Origin: UMGS172 sp964634675
Lineage (GTDB): Bacteria; Bacillota; Clostridia; Oscillospirales; Acutalibacteraceae
Direction of reading: 5' to 3'
NCBI GenBank assembly: GCA_964634675.1
Contig: CAZWLH010000022.1
Location: forward strand, 1 to 19,095
DNA length: 19,095 bases
How positions within the stretch are numbered: the first letter of the stretch is position 1; every line of letters starts with the position of its first letter. The translations under genes and the position numbers were made by a program. Positions 1 through 7,636 of the stretch are shown in pieces. The notes beneath the pieces are model-generated. The model was not told the DNA's origin. It worked only from the letters and a program-made list of their open reading frames with translations, and ran no database searches.

Positions 1-51
1 GTAAGGGCAAAAACAAGGGAAAATACATTAAATTTGAGTGTTTGATAGGCG

Positions 52-77
52 AAAACCCTTGAAATATCAAGGGTTTT
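52..77. terminator. Hairpin, probable factor-independent terminator
   Basis: A perfect 11-base-pair inverted repeat, AAAACCCTTGA and TCAAGGGTTTT, encloses a 4-base loop (AATA). The A/T flanks let it act in either direction. It sits four bases after tandem stop codons in frame 1, which fits the end of an upstream plus-strand gene. The only T-run is the four Ts of the stem itself, so termination could be partial. Confidence 0.5.
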
Positions 78-349
78 GGAAAGATTGTATTTTTAATCTC
101 AATTTTTCGCATAAGCTCCTCCATAAGGCTGAATACAACTTCCGCTTTACGGCACTTATTTTCGTGTGTTGCGGTGCTTTGGCTGTCAAGTGGACAACGG
201 AATACAAAATGTATTTTTAAGTGTTCGGGCTCGAGTTTTCACGGATTATGTCGACTAAAGAACCTGAATAGTTATTCGACTTTTCCCCAATGTTTTTAAC
301 AATCAACTCGACTTTTAACACAATAACAGGTTAATTGGCGGCTTTTTCC

Positions 350-397
350 TGTGGATAACCCTGTTAATAATGTGGATTACTAATTGTATACGGATAA
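350..397 (-). promoter_or_regulatory. Cluster of three DnaA-box-like 9-mers
   Basis: Reading the plus strand, TGTGGATAA (350-358) is an exact complement of the DnaA box TTATCCACA. TGTGGATTA (371-379) has one mismatch and TACGGATAA (389-397) has two. All three point the same way with start-to-start distances of 21 and 18 bases, about two helical turns. The setting is AT-rich and non-coding, upstream of a promoter. It could be DnaA-dependent regulation, a DnaA-binding locus or a chance cluster. No dnaA gene is in the window. Confidence 0.35.
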
Positions 398-462
398 TTG
401 ATTCGAAAATTTATGTCAATCTTGCGAATTTCGGCGTGTACAGCTTCACCCCGTTTGAAATA

Positions 463-491
463 TTGCAAATGCCGCCGCTTTGTGGTATAAT
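463..491 (+). promoter_or_regulatory. Sigma-A promoter of the ion permease gene
   Basis: A -35 element TTGCAA (463-468) and a consensus -10 element TATAAT (486-491) are separated by exactly 17 bases. Transcription should begin near 498, just ahead of the ribosome binding site GGAGG (519-523). This shows that the upstream ATG at 370 cannot be the start used from this promoter. Confidence 0.75.
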
Positions 492-531
492 TCCCGACGT
501 TGTATCATTAAGAGCTTTGGAGGACGACCAA

Positions 532-1659
532 TTGACAGACACATTCTCGGATAAAGTCAAAAAATTTGTGCGAAAAAATCTTGTTGCGGTAATTGCTTTT
601 TTTGCGGCGGCGTTGACCTGCTTCATAATGCCTCCCGACAGGGAATATCTCGGGTATTTCGACTTCAAAACACTCACTTGTCTGTTTTGCGTTTTAGCGG
701 TCGTGTGCGCCCTTAGAAACATAAACTTTTTCTATATGCTTGCCCGCAAGGTCGTAATGCTTTTCAAAAACGCCCGAATCTGCATTCTGGCGTTGATATA
801 CATAACCTTTATAGGCTCAATGCTCATTGCAAACGATATGGCACTGCTGACCTTTTTGCCGCTCGGATATTTCGTACTGACGACCACAAAAAAGCAGCAG
901 CTTATGGCATTTACATTTGTTATGCAAAACATTGCCGCAAATTTAGGAGGTATGCTGACCCCGTTTGGCAATCCTCAAAATCTTTATTTATACACAAAAT
1001 TTGAAATTCCGAACCTTGAATTTATGGCGATAATGGCGCCGCCGTTTATTTTATCGGTCGTGCTGATAACACTGTCCTGCATAGTGTTTGTGAAGCCCGA
1101 GCCGCTTTCCCTTCCCGACGGTGAAATATCGCTTGACCCCAAGCGCACGGCACTCTACCTTGCACTTTTCGCACTCTCGATAGCGATAGTTTTCAGGGGT
1201 ATTCACTATGCGGTGGGACTTGCCGTGATCCCTGCGGTGCTTTTATTTGCCGACCGCCGAGCCTTGCGCGATGTCGATTACGGACTGCTTTTCACATTTG
1301 TTTTCTTCTTTATATTTGCCGGAAATATGGCACGTATCGAAGCCGTCCGTCAGCTCTTTTCCTTCCTTTTGAATAAAAACACACTGATTTTCAGCGTGCT
1401 TTCCTGTCAGGTGATAAGCAATGTTCCCTCTGCGATACTGCTGTCCCGCTTCACTGCCGATTATGAAAGCCTGCTCGTCGGAGTCAACATAGGCGGGGTC
1501 GGCACGCTTATCGCCTCACTTGCGAGCCTTATAACCTTCCGTCAGTATATTAAATATAACCCGGGCAAGTCGGGATACTATATAAAGTACTTTTCGGCCT
1601 TTAATTTTTTGTTTCTTATCATTCTGACTGCATTTATGCTTGTTGCAGACCGTTTTTAA
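532..1659 (+). CDS. Ion transporter superfamily permease (SLC13/ArsB/NhaD-like)
   Basis: An integral membrane protein of about 375 residues with roughly ten hydrophobic segments. Two family hallmarks are visible: ANDMALLTFLP near residues 100-110 followed by GGMLTPFGNPQN (139-150) in the first half, and SNVPSAILLS (296-305) in the second. These match the paired re-entrant-loop motifs of the ArsB/NhaD and SLC13 group, which move arsenite, Na+/H+ or di- and tricarboxylates; the substrate cannot be told from this sequence. The start is TTG at 532, chosen because GGAGG lies 8 bases before it and the promoter lies at 463-491. The frame stays open back to an ATG at 370, but that part is not hydrophobic and precedes the promoter. 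The gene is monocistronic and ends at a bidirectional terminator. Confidence 0.8.
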   Translation: MTDTFSDKVKKFVRKNLVAVIAFFAAALTCFIMPPDREYLGYFDFKTLTCLFCVLAVVCALRNINFFYMLARKVVMLFKNARICILALIYITFIGSMLIANDMALLTFLPLGYFVLTTTKKQQLMAFTFVMQNIAANLGGMLTPFGNPQNLYLYTKFEIPNLEFMAIMAPPFILSVVLITLSCIVFVKPEPLSLPDGEISLDPKRTALYLALFALSIAIVFRGIHYAVGLAVIPAVLLFADRRALRDVDYGLLFTFVFFFIFAGNMARIEAVRQLFSFLLNKNTLIFSVLSCQVISNVPSAILLSRFTADYESLLVGVNIGGVGTLIASLASLITFRQYIKYNPGKSGYYIKYFSAFNFLFLIILTAFMLVADRF

Positions 1660-1683
1660 CAGCTGAATACCGACAACGAAAAA

Positions 1684-1721
1684 AAAAACGGATTTGAGGT
1701 TATTGCCTCAAATCCGTTTTT
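1684..1721. terminator. Bidirectional terminator between convergent genes
   Basis: A perfect 16-base-pair stem (1684-1699 with 1706-1721) encloses a 6-base loop. Both outer ends are A/T runs, so a U-tract follows the GC-containing stem on either strand. It serves the permease gene from the left and the pyridoxal-type kinase gene from the right; the kinase stop codon lies at 1724-1726, right beside the stem. Confidence 0.9.
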
Positions 1722-1723
1722 AA

Positions 1724-2572
1724 TTATTTCTTCAGTGCATTTATAAAATCGCCGAGACCGTGCTCAAAATCGACACCGTACCGATGATCGGTCATACCGC
1801 AGGCAGTGCGCTCAATGCTTCCGACCGTGAAATCGACCGCAATTTCTGTTGCCTTTTTCAATGGCTTACCGCAAAGCAATGCCGCAGTCAATGCACTTGC
1901 GAAAACATCACCCGTGCCGTGGAACATACCGTCGAACCGCTTACGCAATATGTAATCGGTCTTTTTTGACACTGCATCAAAGCAGGCCGCTCCCACGGAT
2001 TTTTCATCAAAGCTGACACCGGTCAGCACGATCTGCTTTGGGCCGAGCTTTGACAGCTCACACAGCAAGCTTTCGATATATTCGACCGTATAAGGGCCGC
2101 CGGAATACTCAAGGCCCGTCATAAAGCAGGCCTCGGTTATGTTCGGAACAATTATATCTGCCTTGCCGCAAAGCCGCTTCATCGCTTGTGCAAACTCCAT
2201 ATCGAAAAGCGCATACATCCTGCCGTTATCGGCCATCGCAGGGTCGACTATCGCCAGGCACTTTTCGCTTTTGAAGCTGTCCAAGAAGTCACTGACTATA
2301 TCGATCTGCCTTACCGAGCCCAAATATCCGCTGAATATCGCATCAAAGGTAAGTCCCAACGACTTCCAATGCTCAATAACCGCAGGCATATCCTCGGTGA
2401 GATCGCGGTGTGTATACCCAGTCAGTCCGCCTGTGTGCGTTGAAAGCACCGCTGTCGGGATGACCGAGGTCTCGATACCTGCCGCAGATATGACCGGCAG
2501 TGCAACCGTCAGTGAGCACTTGCCGAAGCCGGATATATCGTGTATTGCGGCAACTCTTTTCTGTTTTTCCAT
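1724..2572 (-). CDS. pdxK: PfkB-family pyridoxal/pyridoxamine kinase (PdxK/PdxY type)
   Basis: Predicted to phosphorylate pyridoxal, pyridoxamine or pyridoxine at the 5' hydroxyl with ATP in the vitamin B6 salvage pathway, in the cytosol. The 282 residues match the usual length. The N-terminus IHDISGFGKCSLT (10-22), the run PNITEA (143-148) and the C-terminal anion-hole motif FHGTGD (217-222), whose Asp222 is the expected catalytic base, fit the pyridoxal kinase branch of the ribokinase superfamily. The start is ATG, with GAGG 8 bases upstream. It is the last gene after the two ABC exporter genes, about 36 bases after the ATPase stop, with no promoter seen in between, so it is probably co-transcribed with them. 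PdxK and PdxY substrate preference cannot be separated here, and the symbol is a best guess. Confidence 0.85.
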   Translation of the reverse strand: MEKQKRVAAIHDISGFGKCSLTVALPVISAAGIETSVIPTAVLSTHTGGLTGYTHRDLTEDMPAVIEHWKSLGLTFDAIFSGYLGSVRQIDIVSDFLDSFKSEKCLAIVDPAMADNGRMYALFDMEFAQAMKRLCGKADIIVPNITEACFMTGLEYSGGPYTVEYIESLLCELSKLGPKQIVLTGVSFDEKSVGAACFDAVSKKTDYILRKRFDGMFHGTGDVFASALTAALLCGKPLKKATEIAVDFTVGSIERTACGMTDHRYGVDFEHGLGDFINALKK

Positions 2573-2607
2573 TACTTTGCCTCAAATTCAAATTAACGCC
2601 CGAAATA

Positions 2608-3345
2608 TCAAGCGTTTTTATAGGCATTGCAAACCGTTTCGGTGTCGCCTATCATCTTCAAGTTACCGTGCTCAAGCCAAGCGCAGTGGCGGCAAAGCCG
2701 CTCTATCTGCCCCATTGAATGGCTAACAACGATAACCGTCGTGCGGCCGTTGTTCATCATTTCGTTGATACGCGCCTCGCACTTTTCCTGAAACTTGAAA
2801 TCTCCGACCGCCAATATTTCATCGACGATAAGGATATCCGGCACAGTCATAGTCGCTATCGCAAAGCCGATTCGTGCTATCATTCCCGACGAGTAGTTCT
2901 TCATCGGCGTGTCGAGGAATTCACTCATCTCGGAAAATTCGACTATCTCGTCAAAGTGCTCGTCCATATAGGCCTTGGAAAATCCGAGCACCGAGCCGTT
3001 GAGATATATGTTCTCCCTTGCGGTAAGCTCAAGGTCGAAGCCTGCTCCGAGCTCTATCAGGGGAGCGATAACACCCCTCGTCACAACACTGCCCGATGTC
3101 GGAGTAAGTATGCCCGAAATGATTTTGAGCAAGGTCGACTTGCCCGAGCCGTTGAGTCCGACAATGCCGAAAACATCGCCCTTTTCAATATTGAAAGTAA
3201 CGCCGCTGAGCGCTACGAAATCCTCATACTGCAGTTCTCTTTTGAAAAACTTGAGAAGATATTCTTTAAGACTTTGAAGCTTCTCCTTGTTCATATTGAA
3301 GTGCATTTCAATATCTCGAAGCTCGACCGCAAAATTGTTCTGCAT
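2608..3345 (-). CDS. ABC transporter ATP-binding protein for surface polysaccharide export (TagH/RfbB-like)
   Basis: The nucleotide-binding subunit that powers export of a lipid-linked polysaccharide, teichoic acid or O-antigen-like glycan across the membrane. The Walker A motif GLNGSGKST (about 63-71), the signature YSSGM (151-155), the Walker B run DILIVDEILAVGD (170-182) and the switch His in VSHSM (209) are all intact. The segment around IELGAGFDLELTARENI is typical of the KpsT/Wzt/TagH branch. At about 245 residues it lacks the C-terminal carbohydrate-binding domain of long Wzt proteins and the extension of long TagH proteins. Two ATGs are adjacent (3348 and 3345). GGAGG lies only 3 bases before the first but 6 before the second, so the second is preferred. 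It follows the permease gene by about 28 bases. Confidence 0.9.
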   Translation of the reverse strand: MQNNFAVELRDIEMHFNMNKEKLQSLKEYLLKFFKRELQYEDFVALSGVTFNIEKGDVFGIVGLNGSGKSTLLKIISGILTPTSGSVVTRGVIAPLIELGAGFDLELTARENIYLNGSVLGFSKAYMDEHFDEIVEFSEMSEFLDTPMKNYSSGMIARIGFAIATMTVPDILIVDEILAVGDFKFQEKCEARINEMMNNGRTTVIVVSHSMGQIERLCRHCAWLEHGNLKMIGDTETVCNAYKNA

Positions 3346-3373
3346 CATAAACCTCCGTTTTACTGCTCTGCCG

Positions 3374-4216
3374 TCAGATATAAAGAATAAACTTCTTTTG
3401 AAGCTTTCTGAAGGTCAAAATCCCGATAATAAGCGATATCACACCGTATGCTATGCAAAGCAAATGCTGCTCGGCCGACGGCCAGGTGTTGTTGAGCACA
3501 ACATCACGGAAGGTGTTTATATACACCGACATCGGATTGTATTTTATCACCCTTAATGCCAAAACTTGCAATGTCGAATCATAGTTGATCCTTGTTTCGA
3601 TCATACTCAAGGGATAAATAAGCGTTGTGAGGTACATCCAAAGGGTCAGAATAACGCCGTAAAGGTGTATTATATCACGGAAAAATACGCACACCGCCGA
3701 CAAAAACAGACTTATTCCGACAATAAACATAAGGCAGTAGATCACCGGCACGGGAAGCATCAGCATAGTAATTCCGGGGCTGATGTGACTGTGACGGATA
3801 ACCATAACGATCGCCACGGCTATCAGTGAAAACACAAAATTTATCAGCGAGAAAAGGCATTTTTCAAGCGGAAAAATATATTTCGGGATATATACCTTCT
3901 TGATAAGTGAGGCAGAAGCCAAAACCGAGGTCATTGAGCCGCTCGTCGCCTCGGAAAAGAAGTTCCACAACGCCGCGCCGACTATGTAAAAGCAGGCAAA
4001 ATCGGCAACGTTCGGATACTCTCTGATTCCGAACATAAAGCCGAAAACAAGTGTCAGAACAAGCATTGTGAGCAACGGATTGAGTATACTCCAAGCCACG
4101 CCGAGCACGCTGCGACGGTATTTTATTTTAAAATCCCTGCCTGCCAAATTTTGCAAAAGCGGCAGATATTTTTTAAAATCGGCAAAAAAGCTTCTGCGGT
4201 CGGTATTCTTTTCCAA
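3374..4216 (-). CDS. ABC-2 type permease for surface polysaccharide export (TagG/RfbA-like)
   Basis: The membrane partner of the ATPase encoded next. The 280 residues start with a cytosolic helix containing the run RDFKIKYRRSVLGVAWSILN (about 27-46), the conserved entry to the TagG/RfbA/Wzm family. About six membrane spans follow. The family-typical segment VCVFFRDIIHLYGVILTLWM lies before the last spans. The start is TTG at 4216, with GGAGG 7 bases before it. It is the first gene of a three-gene operon (permease, ATPase, PfkB kinase) read from a consensus promoter at 4247-4275. No polymerase, ligase or glycosyltransferase gene is adjacent, so the cargo is not known; the two glycosyltransferases at 13866-16205 are a separate transcription unit. 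Confidence 0.9.
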   Translation of the reverse strand: MEKNTDRRSFFADFKKYLPLLQNLAGRDFKIKYRRSVLGVAWSILNPLLTMLVLTLVFGFMFGIREYPNVADFACFYIVGAALWNFFSEATSGSMTSVLASASLIKKVYIPKYIFPLEKCLFSLINFVFSLIAVAIVMVIRHSHISPGITMLMLPVPVIYCLMFIVGISLFLSAVCVFFRDIIHLYGVILTLWMYLTTLIYPLSMIETRINYDSTLQVLALRVIKYNPMSVYINTFRDVVLNNTWPSAEQHLLCIAYGVISLIIGILTFRKLQKKFILYI

Positions 4217-4246
4217 ATCCGCACCTCCTGCATAAATAATAGTTCA

Positions 4247-4275
4247 ATTATATTACCGAAAGGTAAAAATGTCAA
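4247..4275 (-). promoter_or_regulatory. Consensus sigma-A promoter of the polysaccharide exporter operon
   Basis: On the minus strand, a perfect -35 TTGACA (4270-4275) and a perfect -10 TATAAT (4247-4252) are 17 bases apart. The promoter starts only 8 bases beyond the mutS2 stop codon. The spacer holds a 5-base-pair inverted repeat (TTACC and GGTAA, 4253-4266), which could be a small operator or chance. Confidence 0.85.
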
Positions 4276-4283
4276 TTAAAGAG

Positions 4284-6662
4284 TCATTTTAAGGTGACAA
4301 CCGTAACTCCGTCCTCACCCTCACCGTATACACCGAATCTGTAATCCTTGACCGACGGATTGGTTCTTAAATAGGCGTGTACGGCCTTTTTGAGCGCACC
4401 GGTTCCCTTTCCGTGAATTATCCACACCGTGTTGAGTCCGCCCATAACCGAGCTGTCGATAAAGCGGTCAAGCTCAAGTGCCGCCTCGTCACCGGTATAG
4501 CCGCGAATGTCGATCTCGCTCTGTGCGGTGCGAACATTTGTATCTATACCCGTCGGACGCTTGACCGTTCTCGTCTTGGCAACCTTGCTCTTCGTTTTGT
4601 CAATCGGCATAAGACTGCCGACCGACACCTTTGTTTTGACTATTCCGGCCTGTATCAGCACGTCGTCGCCCTTTTGGTCTTCGAGAACAACGGCTTCCTT
4701 TTTTATATCGGCAAGCATAACACGGTCGCCCTTTTTGAGCGGAGCCTTGAAACCGCCGCCGTTTTGTCTGCTTTCCTCGACCGGGTCGGCGGCATCCCGC
4801 ATTCTCGAAATTCCGCCCTTGACCTCGGCTCTGGCACGCCTGATTCGCTCCTCAACGCTGCTGTCGCTTTTTTTCAGTGCTTCAAGCTCGGAAAGCAATC
4901 GCTCCGCTTCGGCTCTCGCACGGTCGACCAAGGCGTTCGCCTGTTCACGTGCTTTTTGCATGGTGCTCTCTCTGAGCTTCATCACCTCGTCGGCCTGCGC
5001 TTCACGCTTGGCCTTGAGCGACTCCATCTCGCCCTTGAGACGTGCGGCCTCGGCTCGGTCGGCTTCGGCTTCGAAGGTAGCTTTTTCGAGTGCCACAACG
5101 ACACGCTCAAATCTCGAATCCTCGTCCTTCACAAGACTTCTCGCAAGAGCAACCGTTTCGGTCGGAAGTCCGAGCCTTTCCGAAATGGCAAATGCGTTCG
5201 AGCGGCCCGGCAGACCGATATGCAAGCGATAGGTCGGCTTGAGCGACGTCACGTCAAACTCACAGCTTGCGTTGCAAACGCCGGGAGTTTCAAGTGCAAA
5301 GGACTTAAGCTCGGCATAGTGGGTGGTTGCACCGACGGTAACGCCCTTTCTCCTCAGCTCCATAAGTATCGCCTGTGCAAGTGCCGCGCCCTCAACCGGG
5401 TCGGTACCTGCTCCGAGCTCGTCTATCAGCACAAGCGAACGGTCGTCGGCGATCTCCATAATATCGATTATCCTCTTTATATGTGAGGAAAAGGTCGACA
5501 GTGACTGCTCGATCGACTGCTCATCGCCGATATCGGCCAAAACGTTGTTGAAGACCGATATTTCACTGCCGTCCGACACGGGGATCAGCAGTCCGCACAT
5601 AGTCATAAGCGTTAAAAGTCCGACCGTTTTTATGGAAACGGTTTTGCCGCCGGTGTTGGGGCCGGTGATTATCAGCGTATCATACTCACTTCCGAGCGGA
5701 ATCGTAACGGGCACAACGGTCTTTTTGTCAAGCAGCGGATGCCTTGCGTTTTTTAAATATATCCTGCCTTCTGAATTCACATTGGGCTTGCAGGCACGCA
5801 TTTCAAAGGCAAGTGAGGCCTTTGCGAAAATGAGGCAGAGTGAGACCGTCGCCTCATATGACACGGTAATGTTGGGAGCAAAGGTCGCCGCTTCGCCCGA
5901 AAGCTCGGCCAAAATGCGGTCGATCTCCTCCTTTTCCTTTATCTTAAGCTCTCTTATCTCGTTGTTTATCTCAACTATCGCCATAGGCTCGATAAACAGT
6001 GTCGCTCCCGACGATGAGGTGTCGTGAAGCAGACCGGGAACCTCGGAGCGGCTGTCCGCACGCACGGGAACAACGTATCTTCCGTCACGCTGAGTGATTA
6101 TGGCATCCTGTAAAAACTTCTGATACTGACTCGAGCGAACCATTTTTTCAAGTCGGTCACGCACGTTAAGCTCGGCGGAATGTATCTTTCTTCTGATATC
6201 CTTAAGCTTCGGCGAAGCGTTGTCGTCCATCTCGTCCTCTGAGCGGATCGAAGCGGTTATCCTGTCCTCGAAATAGCGGTTGACCGTAAGTCGCTCAAAA
6301 TATAGGGCAATATAAGGGGACTCGGCGTTTTCGCAGTGAGCACGCCATTCCTTAAGCGAACGCACGATACGCAAAACCTCGGCGATGTCGAGCAGCTCAC
6401 GCATTGAAAGCACGCCGCCGCTGCAGGCACGTGTCAATGCCCCCAAAACATTGGAGGCGTTTCCGAAGGACGGTGAGCCGTAGCTTGAGGACAGACGGAA
6501 AGCATCGTCGGTTTGTCCCAAAAGACGGCGAACCTCATCAATATCGGTTTCGGGGCTCAGCGACAGTGCCGCCTCCTTGGCATCGGCCATTGAAGCACGG
6601 TCGGCTAATTTTTTCAGTATTTTGTCAAGCTCTAAGGCTTCTGTGTGTTGTGTATAGGTCAT
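4284..6662 (-). CDS. mutS2: Endonuclease MutS2 with C-terminal Smr domain
   Basis: A MutS-family ATPase without the mismatch-recognition domain. In Firmicutes it is linked to recombination control and, in Bacillus subtilis, to the rescue of collided ribosomes. With the start used here it has 792 residues, the usual length. Visible parts are the clamp/lever helices, Walker A GPNTGGKT (334-341), the STFSSH motif (about 389-394), Walker B LVLIDELGAGTDP (410-422), a long charged coiled coil (about 490-610), a KOW-like segment near 640-690, and a C-terminal Smr domain (about 715-792) with IDIRG and HGKGTG (750-755). The frame is open 24 codons further, but that part would overlap recO and has no ribosome binding site. 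ATG at 6662 has GGAGAA just upstream and leaves a 22-base gap after recO. It is the last gene of the phoH-recO run. Confidence 0.95.
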   Translation of the reverse strand: MTYTQHTEALELDKILKKLADRASMADAKEAALSLSPETDIDEVRRLLGQTDDAFRLSSSYGSPSFGNASNVLGALTRACSGGVLSMRELLDIAEVLRIVRSLKEWRAHCENAESPYIALYFERLTVNRYFEDRITASIRSEDEMDDNASPKLKDIRRKIHSAELNVRDRLEKMVRSSQYQKFLQDAIITQRDGRYVVPVRADSRSEVPGLLHDTSSSGATLFIEPMAIVEINNEIRELKIKEKEEIDRILAELSGEAATFAPNITVSYEATVSLCLIFAKASLAFEMRACKPNVNSEGRIYLKNARHPLLDKKTVVPVTIPLGSEYDTLIITGPNTGGKTVSIKTVGLLTLMTMCGLLIPVSDGSEISVFNNVLADIGDEQSIEQSLSTFSSHIKRIIDIMEIADDRSLVLIDELGAGTDPVEGAALAQAILMELRRKGVTVGATTHYAELKSFALETPGVCNASCEFDVTSLKPTYRLHIGLPGRSNAFAISERLGLPTETVALARSLVKDEDSRFERVVVALEKATFEAEADRAEAARLKGEMESLKAKREAQADEVMKLRESTMQKAREQANALVDRARAEAERLLSELEALKKSDSSVEERIRRARAEVKGGISRMRDAADPVEESRQNGGGFKAPLKKGDRVMLADIKKEAVVLEDQKGDDVLIQAGIVKTKVSVGSLMPIDKTKSKVAKTRTVKRPTGIDTNVRTAQSEIDIRGYTGDEAALELDRFIDSSVMGGLNTVWIIHGKGTGALKKAVHAYLRTNPSVKDYRFGVYGEGEDGVTVVTLK

Positions 6663-6684
6663 ATTTTCTCCAAAATATAAGGGT

Positions 6685-7437
6685 TCATATGAAAAGACTT
6701 TTGAAAAATTCGAGGGTCTTAAACCTTCTGTCAAGCTGTACGGTAAGATACCGCTCGGTCACAAGACTCAAATACCTTGCACTTTGCGGCGGCAGAGAAA
6801 ACGAATAAAGCCGTTCGAAATCGGAATATACAATATGCCGCATAGCGGCAAAGGTGGTTTTGTCAAGCTCGGAAAAGCCTTCGTGATAAGGCGCGGCCGC
6901 CCGGCAGTCGGCACAAAGTATGTTTCCGTTGGCATTATCGAGATATAACGGAAAGACACGATCGCTTCCGCACTCTCTGCACCCGACAAGGTCGGGCATA
7001 AGACCCGATATGAGCATAAGTCTCAGCTCGGTCACTGCCTTTATTACGTGAAGGTCGGAATTTTTACGTGCTATGAAATAAAGCGAATTGAGTGCAAGCC
7101 GCAAAAATTCCTCACTCTCGGCTTCATAAGGCACGACCGCACCGCAAAGCTCACATATGTACTGAGCGAGGCTTAAACGCTCGATGTCACGGCGCAACTC
7201 GAAAAACACATCGATCGCCTCGGACTCGGTTATCCGGTAGGTTTCCTTTGTTTGATTGAAGGTTAAATGGGAATAGCAAAGCAAAGCGGTTGCGGCGGCG
7301 TTTTTCGACTTCGGCTTTCTTGCACCCGAAACAAATGCGCTTATCAGCCCCTTGTCTCTCGTCAGTACCACAACGACACGGTCGCTTTCACCGACATTGT
7401 TTTCCTTTATTATCAAGCCGTCGGTCGTGAATTTCAC
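6685..7437 (-). CDS. recO: DNA repair protein RecO
   Basis: RecO acts in RecFOR-type recombination, annealing DNA and helping RecA load onto SSB-coated single strands. The 250 residues show the N-terminal OB fold (start VKFTTDGLIIKE, with the run VVVVLTRDKGLISAFVSGAR), a helical middle, and a zinc-binding pair of CxxC motifs (Cys153/156 and Cys175/178), as in many Firmicute RecO proteins. The start is GTG at 7437. AAGGAG lies about 10 bases upstream, and the longer version beginning at 7470 would read through this ribosome binding site. The first 50 bases overlap the end of a yqzL-like small gene. It sits between era and mutS2; era-yqzL-recO is the order in Bacillus. Confidence 0.93.
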   Translation of the reverse strand: MKFTTDGLIIKENNVGESDRVVVVLTRDKGLISAFVSGARKPKSKNAAATALLCYSHLTFNQTKETYRITESEAIDVFFELRRDIERLSLAQYICELCGAVVPYEAESEEFLRLALNSLYFIARKNSDLHVIKAVTELRLMLISGLMPDLVGCRECGSDRVFPLYLDNANGNILCADCRAAAPYHEGFSELDKTTFAAMRHIVYSDFERLYSFSLPPQSARYLSLVTERYLTVQLDRRFKTLEFFKSLFI

Positions 7438-7540
7438 CCGTATTACGCTCCTTAAGCCTTCTTTCGGCACTTATATATGCCAGATAGTCATACACACTGC
7501 CGGTTACCGTGAATTTATCCCAGCCTTCGAAAGCACCCAT
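7388..7540 (-). CDS. YqzL-like small protein between era and recO
   Basis: A small reading frame of about 50 residues from ATG at 7540, or 61 from an in-frame GTG at 7573. The product begins MGAFEGWDKFTVTGSVYDYL. The pattern of a Trp, an aromatic, then TGSV and a Tyr-Leu, resembles the short YqzL family, and Bacillus encodes yqzL at exactly this place between era and recO. The function of YqzL is not known. The only ribosome binding site, AAGGA, lies about 14 bases before the ATG, which is rather far. The 3' end overlaps recO by 50 bases, longer than usual, so the stop or the recO start may differ from what is given. Homology is judged from pattern and position only. Confidence 0.55.
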   Translation of the reverse strand: MGAFEGWDKFTVTGSVYDYLAYISAERRLKERNTGEIHDRRLDNKGKQCR

Positions 7541-7636
7541 TTCATCACCGTTTTCCTTTTTTGTTGTTGACACTTATATTGTGTGCAGCAAAGCGGCGAT
7601 TAAACGGCAGCGTACCCAAAGGCTTTAAAATTTAAT

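Larger units (their letters stand above)
1..462. other. AT-rich intergenic region with no convincing gene
   Basis: No reading frame here has both a ribosome binding site and a recognisable protein. Frame 1 runs from the window edge to tandem stops TGA-TAG at 43-48, just before a hairpin, so bases 1-45 could be the last codons of an upstream plus-strand gene; too little is present to tell. The stretch holds a terminator-like hairpin (52-77), a run poor in structure (100-270), two copies of the 9-mer TCGACTTTT (276-284 and 309-317), and a DnaA-box-like cluster (350-397). The promoter of the next gene begins at 463. Base composition is visibly more AT-rich than the genes that follow. Confidence 0.6.

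Noticed and set aside
38..220. 60-residue frame on the plus strand near the left edge
   Set aside because: It overlaps the terminator hairpin, has no ribosome binding site and its composition looks random.
1..400. Chromosome origin (oriC) at the left edge
   Set aside because: Only one exact DnaA box, no dnaA or dnaN visible, and the housekeeping genes to the right point towards it. Kept as a question about the box array only.
370..531. Upstream ATG extension of the permease gene by 54 codons
   Set aside because: It lies before the promoter at 463-491, has no ribosome binding site and includes the DnaA-box-like cluster; TTG at 532 has GGAGG at the right spacing.
2719..3390. 223-residue plus-strand frame opposite the ABC ATPase gene
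   Set aside because: It is antisense to an intact ATPase with all motifs; no ribosome binding site or recognisable domain.
4418..4426. Exact DnaA box TTATCCACA
   Set aside because: It lies within mutS2, where the bases encode the conserved Smr-domain run before HGKGTG; isolated and explained by coding.
4377..5486. 369-residue frame on the plus strand opposite mutS2
   Set aside because: It is antisense to a fully conserved mutS2, rich in Arg, Cys and His as expected of a shadow frame, and matches no family.
4507..6027. Ser-rich plus-strand frames (241 and 234 residues) opposite mutS2
   Set aside because: The Ser/Leu-rich composition is what the complement of Glu/Lys/Ala-rich helices gives; they are shadows of the coiled coil and ATPase region.
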